Shown: one piece after another, positions 34,606 through 45,300 of the stretch | Numbering within the stretch: the stretch's first letter is position 1 | How the letters are laid out: each line of letters begins with the position of its first letter | NCBI GenBank assembly: GCA_029204225.1 | Contig: MU832097.1 | Location: forward strand, 23,516-87,515 | Length of the DNA: 64,000 nucleotides | DNA from: Diphasiastrum complanatum | Lineage: Eukaryota > Streptophyta > Lycopodiopsida > Lycopodiales > Lycopodiaceae | Reading direction: 5' to 3' | Notes under the pieces: generated by a model | The model's input: the letters and a program-made list of their open reading frames with translations, nothing else | What the model was told of the DNA's origin: nothing | The model's database searches: none | Made by a program: the position numbers and the translations under genes

Positions 34606-34883
34606 TTTCCTTTCCCTTCTCCTCCAATTTCCTTCCACAATCCAGGCCAAGCCTTTCTTTCTTGCTTTTATATGCAAGAATACGAGCTCCGTTTGAGCTT
34701 TCCTTTGACAAGGAAGAGAAATTTAACGCAATCCTTTTAACAGTTCTACCGACCTTCCCTTCTTCTCCTTGTACCAAGTTAGGGCCTATTCATGTTTTAG
34801 GGCCTATTCACATGCAAAGCCCTGGCCATTCTTGAAGTGGGATTGGCCTCTCCTCTCTCAGGCAGCCCCGAACTGGTCTAGGG

Positions 34884-35520
34884 CAGCCTCGATCCGATCA
34901 CCTTTGCATGTATGCTTCATCTTGCCCGTCCCATTCTTGCAATCTCAGGCAGCCCGGATCCGATCACCTTTGCATGTATTCTTCATCTTGTCGGTCCATT
35001 CTTGCAATATCCTCTATGTTTTGAGATGATGTTAGAGCCAAGCAGCCCGGATCCACCAAGATCACCTTTGCATGTACGCTTCATCTTGCCCATCCCGTTC
35101 TTGCAATATCCTCTATGTTTTGAGATGATGTTAGAGCCAAGCAGCCCGGATCCATCGAGATCACCTTTGCATGTACGCTTCATCTTGCCCATCCCGTTCT
35201 TGCAATATCCTCTATGTTTTGAGATGATGTTAGAGCCAAGCAGCCCGGATCCATCGAGATCACCTTTGCATGTACGCTTCATCTTGCCCATCCCGTTCTT
35301 GCAATATCCTCTGTGTTTTGAGATTCTGTTGCAGCCAAGCAGCCCGGATCCACCGATCACCTTTGCATGTATGCTTCATCTTGCCCGTCCCGTTCTTCCA
35401 TTATCCTCTGTGTTTTGAGATTCTGTTGCAGCCAAGCAACCCAGATCCACCGATCACCTTTGCATGTATGCTTCATCTTGCCCATCCCGTTCTTGAATTA
35501 TCCTTTGTGTTTTGAGATTC
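34884..35520 (+). repeat. Tandem repeat of about 99 bp upstream of the TFIIIC gene
   Basis: Units starting CAGCCCGGATCC occur at 34950, 35043, 35142, 35241, 35340 and (diverged) 35437, with a partial unit at 34884. Three consecutive spacings are exactly 99 bp. Each unit has CCTTTGCATGTACGCTTCAT. It starts about 280 bp upstream of the TFIIIC start codon. Confidence 0.95.
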
Positions 35521-35633
35521 TGTTGATTCTCACAGAGCAAGTTAGTGGGAAGGCTGACCCGGTTGAGAGGACGATGGGAGGACGGTTGAAGCAAAAGCAC
35601 AGCTAAAGGCAGTTTCGTCACCCGGAACCCTTT

Positions 35634-35645
35634 ATTGACGTCAAT
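35634..35645. promoter_or_regulatory. Palindromic bZIP-type C-box motif
   Basis: ATTGACGTCAAT, with a TGACGTCA core at 35636-35643, in the region upstream of the minus-strand TFIIIC gene. TGACGTCA is a known bZIP site; its use here is inferred only from position. Confidence 0.35.
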
Positions 35646-36869
35646 AACGGGCCAGGTATGGCAACGTGTGAAGAGGCTCTTAGCAACTCTCTTTTGTCGT
35701 TGGATTTTTTCATAAACGTCTGTTAGATTTTGTTTCGTATTTCTTATTATCAAACATTACCAATAGCCTTACAAATTATGCCACATGGCAAAAGTTCAAG
35801 TTATTCATATAATTGCTACTCTCTTTCACATTGTACTTATGTGGCCCCTAACCTATATGTATACATATCTCACATTGAGGCTTGGGAGCTCTTTCCATAT
35901 GGTCGCCTAAGTCTCTTTCCATATGGCTGGTTCACTCGAGCACGTAGCGTCACCATTTTTTTTGGCTTAATGGATTCACTCGTTATCTCAGGACTTTAAT
36001 TTTGAGTTTTCTTGCAAACCCACTCAACTCGTGCTCCTGATTTATGCCAGCTTCTTGGGTGAATCAGTGAGCATTGGAACGTGCTCTTAGGCCTTAATTC
36101 CTTGAAGGCAAAATGAGATATGACATTGAACATTTTTATAATCAAGAAATTTATACAATGTGGACCATTATACGATGATTTAGGAACAACATAGAAACTG
36201 AAAACAACATCAAAAAATCATCACTCAAAAGCAATTTCCATTTCAACTTGCAGTAGCACAAACAGTGCATCATGCACAAGGATTAACGGTGTACAAACTT
36301 GCTTCTAGTGCAGTAGGTATTGAATCACATGGTCTAACTTATACAACATTCTCAAGACCTAAAGACAACAATAAATTGTATCTACTACAACTATTATAAC
36401 AAAAAAGATTCATTGTCAACAAAAAAAGTAAAACAAAAAATGTAAAGGCTACATGACATAGCTATTTGGAAACTCTATTTTTGACATTAACCTATATATA
36501 AACTTACAACTCATTGTACACTCCTTGAATACGACAATCCTAGAAAAATACTCCATTGACTCAAAAACTTGGCAATCTCGTAAAGAATTCCAATATACTC
36601 TTTTTACAAGAGCATGCCACACAAGCACAAACTTTCCACATATTTCAAAACTGCATTCAGTTTTTGTTTGTTGGCAATACGATTTTTTTCAACCCCATAC
36701 GAACACTCCACAAATTCCCCAAAAACCAATGTCAATATTGAAGTAACATACATGATATTCAACAAGGGAACACAATCCACATGCACATACTAACCAAGTA
36801 CAAGCATCCAAAAGCAAACATTGATGTTGCTACTATAAAGTTGACATAATATTAGTTGTACTATTCTAA
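35646..36869. other. Intergenic stretch
   Basis: No gene or repeat recognised. Short ORFs only. Confidence 0.4.
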
Positions 36870-37284
36870 GGGGACTTCTCCACTTACAAGTTAGTGATTT
36901 TTAGTTATCGCTAACTGAGAAGTGTGCTGTCCCACTTACAGTTAGCTCACTCAAGTTAGTTAACAAATTAAGTTAGCACTGGCTTGAACTCTTCATCTTG
37001 TGATGTTGCTTAACTATGTGAAACACCTTCCTTAAGCTAACTTGTGCTTCAGTTAGTGTTGAATCCAACTCCTAAAGTCCTCAAGTTGGTGCTATAATCC
37101 ATTTATATGCCCTCTTTGTCTCCTTGTTTCCATAGTTGCTCCTTAGTAACTGACTTGTAAGTGAGACAACAGCTTAGTTACAACAAATGTAACTGAGGTA
37201 GATAATTGTAGCTAACTAGTTAACTATCACAAGTTAGCACTAATAGAACTAGCAATTAGCTAACTTGTAAGTGGGGTAGCCCCC
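36870..37284. mobile_element. Tourist-like MITE
   Basis: 415 bp with terminal inverted repeats GGGG(A/G)CT...CCACTTACAAGTTAG of about 26 bp, flanked by TAA on both sides (36867-36869, 37285-37287). A TNA target duplication and G-rich termini fit PIF/Harbinger-derived MITEs. The interior is packed with AGTTAGC-type motifs. No coding capacity. Confidence 0.75.
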
Positions 37285-37287
37285 TAA

Positions 37288-39073
37288 ACACTTTAACTAC
37301 CTTTGTGGATAAGGATTGTATTAGTGTAGTGCCTTGCAATTTAAAACGCTAAAATAAGAGTGATGATCATGATAACTTGTACCTATCTTCACCTCTTTCA
37401 CCAAAAGCTAATAAGTGCAATTGTGTATAAGTTAAATCCCCCAAATTTCAAGCAAAGTTTAGACCTCAAAGGAAAGATAGATAATTTTTTTTTACAATCC
37501 AACATTTTCACCATGTTGCCATAAAATGTATTTTATGAAAACTTTCAGATTCTATTCCTATACTTTGCAAATTTTCTCAGCAATGGGACCTAATGGTCTT
37601 TGATATTGGTACAGCCTGTTGTTCTAAATGAGGAAACGTGGAGCACTCAAACTCCTTTCTTCCTTCCTTCCTCCTCTTTTGCTATTGCGACACCTTTCCT
37701 ACATTTCTTTTGTATTTGTCATGGATGTACGTGTAAAGGGCTGATCGTTGCTATGTGTCATCAGCAGCTTGATGCTTTGATCTTTGTTTCATGTTTATGA
37801 TTAGTTTTTGGGACATACAAAGTATATTTATGAGAGCAATTAGTCTGACTTTTTTGTGGGTGGCTTAGTTTGATCGCAGTTTGTAGTTGATAAGCAAAAG
37901 ATGAAGACAGTCAGGAGTGATCAGGACTTGACTTGATTGGGCTTTCGTGTGAGTGGCAATTTATTGATCAATTTGTGGGTCTAGGTGAGCTGAACGATTG
38001 CAAGCTTTTGTGGCCGGCAGATTAATTGGCGATGAGTAGATCCTCCTACTCAAGTGAACATACAAAAATGGACAAAAAGAAAAAACTGATCATAGTGTAA
38101 ATGTTACAAGAGCTTTGCTGTTTGACTGATGTTTTCAGAAAAGTTTGCAAATTAAAGTGCTTCACTCATGTTACTGTCACTCTGACTTTGCTTTTTATAG
38201 GCCTCCTGTACTTAATTATGAAGCTTCTTTCAATTGATCTTAGCATAAGCAAGTTATAGCAAACGCTCGTCATGGGCTGTCCTCATCTTCTTAAAAGTGG
38301 AAGCTGGGAGGCCAAGATTAGCGATCAATACACTTGGCTGCAACTTTTCTGAGCTATGGACCCCAGGTCTGGCTCGCCTCTCCATATAAATTGCCAATGC
38401 CTTTGAATTTTCATGACAGTCAGACTCCTATTCTTAGGACTAAGCTACGGGCATCGGCCATTAATCTGTGCATGCTGATTCTGCATGTCGATGTCGGTGG
38501 GGCTTCCCATGTGGAGTCAATTGATAACTTTTTTGCACATCTTTTTCTTGCTTATTGGTCCGAAGTATAAGGAAGATTTTTCATACGATATATTTTTGTC
38601 TCGAGCAGGCTCTCGTTCTAAATAATTCCTGTCCATTTCCATTCGCAGGTGGCTTTCCTTTCTCAAGATTTTTTTATTCGCTTTCTTCTTCTAGATCAAT
38701 AAGAAATTCTGAAGCTGAAATCCTGTGTTACTGCTATCTTTTCTTTAAGGACCAAGCTTTCGAGCAATTTCTGCCACCTGCTTCCTTCATACAAGCCTTT
38801 GCACGTTTGCTTGCTTCGTTCATGCCACTGTCATCTCCATCGCGAGATTTTTGTTGCCTTTCATAGTAAATTGACTTGGCTGCTTTCTATATTGTTTAAT
38901 CAATCTCTTAGTCTGATTCACGACATCTCTCTCTTTGTTCCCAAAATTACACAAGTGAATTCAAGTCATTGAGCAGGAAAAGTCTCCTAGAAGAGAGCAA
39001 AATCTCAATTGTTGTGTATATTGCTTTCTGAACAAATAGCGGTGGCCGAAGCAAGAAGATCTACTGTGTAAAA
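37288..39073. other. Intergenic region upstream of the RING gene
   Basis: No coding region recognised. It should include the promoter and 5' UTR of the gene starting at 39074, but no clear TATA box is assigned. Confidence 0.35.
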
Positions 39074-39338
39074 ATGGACGATGATATGTGGCTTTGCCAC
39101 ATATGCACCCATTGCAACGAGGGATTGAGCAGAACGTGTTCTATGTGCAATCATTCTCGACCCCATTCAGAGCTTCCCGCTTCTCTTCGGCGGACCACAT
39201 CCTCAATGTCGGATCAATCGGACTTCGATGCTACTGATGCTAATGATGAATCTGCAGGATCTACAGGCGCCTTACGGTTTCTAGTATTGACTATTCTTCG
39301 TCTGATCGCAGGCATACTCACCTGCATGTTAGCCATAG

Positions 39339-39399
<61 letters not shown>

Positions 39400-42300
39400 G
39401 ATCTCATTACAAAGTTAATTTCACTGAGGAACTGTAAATTTGGCTGTTGGCAGCGGGGGCCTTTTTAGGGACAATTATTGGTGCCATCGCTGGGCAAACG
39501 TCAGACTGTGGATTGTTTCGTGGAGCAGGCTTGGGAGCCGTGGCGGGTGCAGTATCAACAATTGAGTTCACGGAAGCTTTGTGGGCATGTTGGCAATCAG
39601 AGCAAACGGCATCTCGCTCTTCAATGGTAGAAATTGGACTGAAATCCGACGTTGTTCAATTCAGCATCATAGTATATTCTTACAAGAAACTCTGTCTAAA
39701 CTTTTAGTATTGAATTGTCAGGTTTTTGAATCCAAGCTTCAAATTTTGCTTCTTACTTTTTCAAGCCACCTCTTAAGAAGATTGCCTCTTTTGTAAGATG
39801 TATGGTTACAGTTGTAAAGTCAGTGTGCATTTTGTTGTTTACATTTCAGCCATTTTTTGGGTAAAAGAAAAACATGATCAATTTATAGACGGTCAGATAT
39901 TCCTTCCATTTAGAGGAGTCACAGTTTTTTTTTTTAGGTAGCCAGAAATTTCATGCATATAGCTGGAATCGCTTATTAATTTAATTCAACGCACTTGGAT
40001 TTGGCTTACAACATTCTTTTTGCTCCAGTCACCAAATTAAGATTCTATTGCTTCTAACAAAAATACTTTGTTTCTGAGTATATAGACCTGGAACTTGAAG
40101 ATCCACTAAGATCTTGATCACTATTTGCTTCACTCCCCTCACGAATGTCAAAAAACTTCAAAATTTGAAAGCATATTTTCTGCCAAATTATCAATCTCCA
40201 ATGAAAAATCCTCAGTTTCAATAAAGCTAATTATTCAGTCAATCAAGCAAGAAAGTCCATACGTCTAGAGAGATGCAATCTGTACTCTCGATAGATTTCA
40301 TGTCCTTTGAGTTGAGTCGTTATTCAGTACAGGCGTCGGTTAGTTTTTACTTGAGTCCCACGATCTTAATGTTGGTTCAATTTTGAGAATCTAGTTAGTT
40401 GTCGTAACGAAGTGAAACTAGCCTCGTATAGTTCTTGGCCTATAAGGCATGTGGTAAATTAGGGCATAAAAGATGTGGCCTTTTTGGCTTCTTGGCATGT
40501 ACGGGGTTCCTATTCTTGATGGACACCTGAAAGAGTAATATATGAGAGTGATGATTGGCGTTGATGCCTCACTCGTGTTTTGCCATCATTGTGTACTGAT
40601 TGTTTGCTTTATGAGTTAATTGTTCCTTAGCTTCAATTCTCGTTAGTTGCTCACAAGATTATGATCTGCTGCGTGTTGAATGGCTAAAGGTAAAGTACGT
40701 GATCTGCATAATTGAGAATCCATTCATCATAACCTTCAATGGTTATGGGCCCACGACACTAGTACCATAATCAATAGGATCGTATCCTGAGCTGTCGCAT
40801 AGGTGTCAGAGATCGATTAGCAAAGATCCGGAAGTGTCTGGAAGGTGCGTAAGGAGGAGGCTATACAATTGACAGAACTTGGAGATGGCGACAGAATTTG
40901 GATCGTTGGTGGATGCGCGAGCACTGGAGAAGCTGGAGGGATCAAACTATGTGAACTGGAGCTGGAAGATGAAGCTTATACTTGAGGGTTGTGGGGTGTG
41001 GTTGATGGAAGTGATGTCGTTCAACTCGATGAAGAGGGAATGGTGGCCAACCCGGGAGCAGCGGAAGCATGGGGAGTCAAGGAAAGACGTACCTATCTGA
41101 CGATGTCTGTCATTAGGAGATAATGCGATTGGACGAGTCAGATATGCGAAAACCTCCAAGGATGCATGGAAGCAGCTAAAGGAAAGCTACGAGGCGCAAG
41201 GGATCACCAACATTCTGTTACTACAGAGACAATTAGCAAACGTGAAGATGGAAACTGGAGGCAGCATGAATTTTCATCTTGAAAAAATCAGGACTATGGC
41301 AAGGCAATTGGAAGAGGCTGGAGCGCCAGTTGATGAGAGACAACTTGTTTTCAAAATCTTGGGCAGTTTACCAAAGCATTGTGAGGCGCTGGTCATGACG
41401 TTGGAGGGTCAAGAAGATAGGCTGACAGTTGATTATATGTGCAGTCGACTGCTGCAGGATGATGTGAGGAGACAGTTAAGTGCCAAGCAGGTAGATGTGG
41501 CGTTTATCACAGAATTCAAGAATGCAAAGATCAAGAAGGATGAATCGCAAGGGAGTGGTTATCACTGGAACGACTCAAGCCAGAAGAAGGAAGGTTTCAA
41601 GAAGAAGAAGGATGTGAAGTGCTACTACTACGATCAAGTAGGGCATTACGTAAGGCATTGTCCCAAGAAGCATGAAGACGTCAAGAGAAGGATTGCTGCT
41701 GAAGCCAACCTGGTTGAGGAAGAAGGAGAAGAGAAGCCAGTAGCACTCATGACAGTGATGAAAGAGAAAGAATCTTTGGTTGATTCTTCATCAGACAGCT
41801 GTGTCGAAGTCACGCCAGTAGCGAGCTTGCTGAGGGGATGTAAAAGCAATGAGGATCTATCATGGTACTTGGATTCTGCGGCCACCAGCCATATGACATA
41901 TAGGATTCTTTGTCACCTATGAGCTTATTGCAGGAGGTAAGGAAGTCATTGTAGGTAACAAAGGGGTCATCACTGCTGTTGGAATAGGTTCTGTGTGCCT
42001 ACAGTTGAGTGAAGATAAACAAGTCATCCTTAGTGAAGTATTGCATGTGCCTGACATTGCAAAGAATCTTGTGTCGGTTAGCAACATAACAGATATTGGT
42101 TTTGAAATCAAGTTTATCAAGAAAGAGTGTAGCTTAATGGTTGATGGTTTCTCTATAGCAATAGGAAATAGAAAGGGGGGGCTTTACAAGCTAGATGGCT
42201 TTGCAAAGGAAAGGGAGATTGCCTGTGTTGCTACTATAGAAAATAAGAAAAATAACATTTGGCACAAGAGGCTAGGACATCTTGGATTAGCAGGACTTCG

Positions 42301-45300
42301 AAGTCTAGCAAAAGGGAATTTAGTGAGAGACTTTGATTTTGATTTCAATTCTGACATTGCTAGGTGTGATGCCTGTCTGTATGGAAAACAAATTAGAGTT
42401 ATTTACTGATTATGAGGGAAAACGTGAACGTCAGTTGTTAGGTCTAGTTCATTCTGATTTGTGTGGGCCGATGGAAGTGACTTCTTTTGGGGGGGGGGCA
42501 AAGTACTACGTCATATTCATAGATGATCGCTCTAGAATGGTGTTTATCGAGTTTCTAAAATGTAAGAGCTAAGCCTTCAATGCTTTTCAAGACTTCAAGA
42601 ATCTTGCTGAGAATCAGACAGGGTGCAAGATAAAGAAACTTAAGACAGATAATGGCGGAGAATACAGGAGCAATGCCTTTGATGACTTCTGCAACACTCA
42701 TGGCATAAAGCGGGAGTTCACAGTGCCATACACGCCACAACAAAATGGGCTTGCAGAGCGCAAGAACAGGACGATTATGGAGCAAAGTTGCTATGGGCAG
42801 AGGCTGCTAATACTGCTGTGCACGCCATAAACAGGTCACCAACGAAAGCTCTGAAGGGAAAAACACCATATGAGGAATGGCATGGACACAAAACAACTCT
42901 AAGTTATCTAAGGTCATTTGGATGTACAGCTTTTGGTCTGATATCAACTGAAAACAGAAAAAAGCTAGATCAGAGATCCATCAAATGCATGCTCGTTGGA
43001 TATGCAGATGATGCCAAGGCTTACAGGTTATACCATGCTGGGTCAAATGAAGTTTATATCTCCAGGGACGTTGTCTTCCATGAGGAAGATGCATGGCATG
43101 CGGAGAAGGAGACTGAGCAAGGAACTAACGAGAAATTGCAGATTCTCGTGCTGAACGAACCATCCAAGCCCTGTGAAGACAATGACAGAGCTGAGGGCGC
43201 TGAGGAAGAGATTGTTGAGCAAGGGAAAGACTTGATAGTCGAGCAGCCAATGGAAGCCGAACCCAGGAGGTCGATAAGGACAAAGAGGACGCCGAGAAAG
43301 TTCAGAGATATGGTTTTCTTGATAACGGATGAAATGATAAGGGAGCCTAACACCTATAGAGAATCAGCAGAAAGCATGGACTGGAATAAGTGGAAAGCAA
43401 CAATGGTCGAGGAGATGCATTCGATAGAGAAGAATCATGCTTGGGATCTGGTCAGGTTGCCTGAAGGTAAAAAGACTATAGGATCTAAATGGGTGTTTAA
43501 AATCAAGTATGATGCAGATGGGAATGTGAATAGGTACAAAGCTAGGATAGTGGCAAAAGGGTATTCACAGATTCATGGAATAGAATATGATGATACTTTT
43601 GCACCAGTGGCAAGGATCTCTTCCATCAGAATCCTGGTGGCTTGGGCAACATTGAACTATTTTGAAATTTGTCACATGGATGTGAAAACAGCTTTCTTGA
43701 ACGGGGATCTGCATGAAGAAATTTACATGTGTCAACCAGAAGGCTTCGAGGTTGGAGAAGGGTTGGTGTGTAAATTGAACAAGGCGATACATGGGCTTAA
43801 ACAGGCGTCCAGATCCTGGTATGAGAGGATTGAAGCATTCTTTCGAAGAGAGGGATTTTCCAGATGCAATGCTGACAACAGTGTATTCTTCAAAAGGGAA
43901 GGTGATAGGTTAATTATTGCAGCTATATATGTTGATGACATTATACTCATTGCTAATTTTGTTCAGTCACTTGGTAAGTGCAAGGGAAAGTTGAATCATG
44001 AATTGAAGGATCTGGGAAATTTGAGCTATTACCTTGGAATAGAGGTAGAGAGGGACAGACACAACAGAGTGATGAGGCTGAGTCAGAAGAAATACATACA
44101 AGATGTATTGGAGAAATTCGGCATGGAGAACTGTCATCCAGTCGGGACACCTATGGAATACGGGACGAAGCTTTGTAAGGACATGTGCCCCCAAACTGAA
44201 GAAGAACAAATGGATATGAAGAGGTACCCATTCAGAAATCTAGTGGGGTCGCTAATGTATGCGATGATATGTACTCGGCCAGACATAGCCATGGCAGTAG
44301 GCAAGCTAAGTCAGTTCCTTGTCAACCCTGGATTAGAGCATTGGCAGGCTGCGAAAAGAATTCTAAGGTATTTGAAGGGGACTCAAAACATTGGAATCAC
44401 ATATTCAGGAAATGTTTTCTCAATGACAGGTTATGTGGATTCCGATTGGGGGGGGGATGTTGATGACAGGAAGTCCACCTATGGGTATGTCTTCATTGCA
44501 GGTGGAGCAGCGGTGACGTGGATGAGTTGCAAACAGAGATCTGTAGCATTGTCATCGACTGAGGCTGAATATATGGGGATGTGTCAGGGAGCGAAAGAGT
44601 ATCTGTGGATCAGTAATTTTCTGTCAGGACTGGGAGTTGAAGATCAGCCGAAGGTCCTTTATGGAGATAACCAGGGTTGCATGTTTCTCTGCAAGAACGG
44701 GGGATTCCATAAGCGAAGCAAGCATATTGATCTACAGTATCATTATGTGAGAGATCTGGTACAGGGTAACCTGATCAAAATAGAGTACTGCTACTGAGGA
44801 AATGATTGCTGATGGGCTAACAAAAGCTTTACCAAAGGGAAGATTCTGTTATCTCAGGGAAAAGATGGGTCTGCTTGATGTTGGTTAACTAGATTTCTGA
44901 ATTGAGGGAAAGTTTGTTGGTTCAATTTTGAGAATCTAGTTAGTTGTCATAACAAAGTGAAACTAGCCTCGTATACTTCTTGGCCTATAAGGCATCTGGT
45001 AAATCAGGGCATAAAAGATGTGACCTTTTTGGCTTCTTGGGATGTACGGGTCCTATTCTTGATGGACACCTGAAAGAGTACTATATGAGAGTGATGATTG
45101 GCGTTGATGCCTCACTCGTGTTTTTGCCATCATTGTGTACTGATTGTTTGCTTTATGAGTTAATTGTTCCTTAGCTTCAGTTCTCGTTAATTGCTCACAA
45201 GATTATGATCTGCTGTGTGTTGAATGGCTAAAGGTGCAGGTACGTGATCTGCATAATTGAGAATCCATTCATCATAACCTTCACTTAATGTGTTTGCGCA

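Larger units (their letters stand above)
40370..45283 (+). mobile_element. Nearly complete Ty1/copia element in RING intron 2
   Basis: The 369-bp LTRs (40370-40738, 44915-45283) begin TGTTGG and end TTCA, flanked by a perfect 5-bp duplication CTTAA (40365-40369, 45284-45288). A polypurine tract (TGAGGGAAAG) precedes the 3' LTR. The primer site GGTTATGGGCCCAC (40741-40754) matches the anticodon arm of initiator tRNA-Met rather than its 3' end. By eye the LTRs differ at roughly 12 substitutions plus small indels, so insertion is not recent. Coding is on the same strand as the host gene and is broken by frameshifts. Confidence 0.95.

Noticed and set aside
32418..34777. Plus- and minus-strand ORFs overlapping the TFIIIC gene
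   Set aside because: Shadows of the 995-residue TFIIIC frame with no independent similarity.
34912..35418. 168-residue repetitive ORF and its antisense twin at 34983-35360
   Set aside because: Both follow from the 99-bp tandem repeat, whose unit length is divisible by 3. No domain, and it occupies the upstream region of TFIIIC.
34884..35520. CRISPR-like regular repeat array
   Set aside because: The repeats are directly contiguous 99-bp units with no unique spacers, and the genome is a plant.
43054..44209. Minus-strand ORFs inside the Copia RT region
   Set aside because: Shadows of the 669-residue plus-strand RT and RNase H frame.
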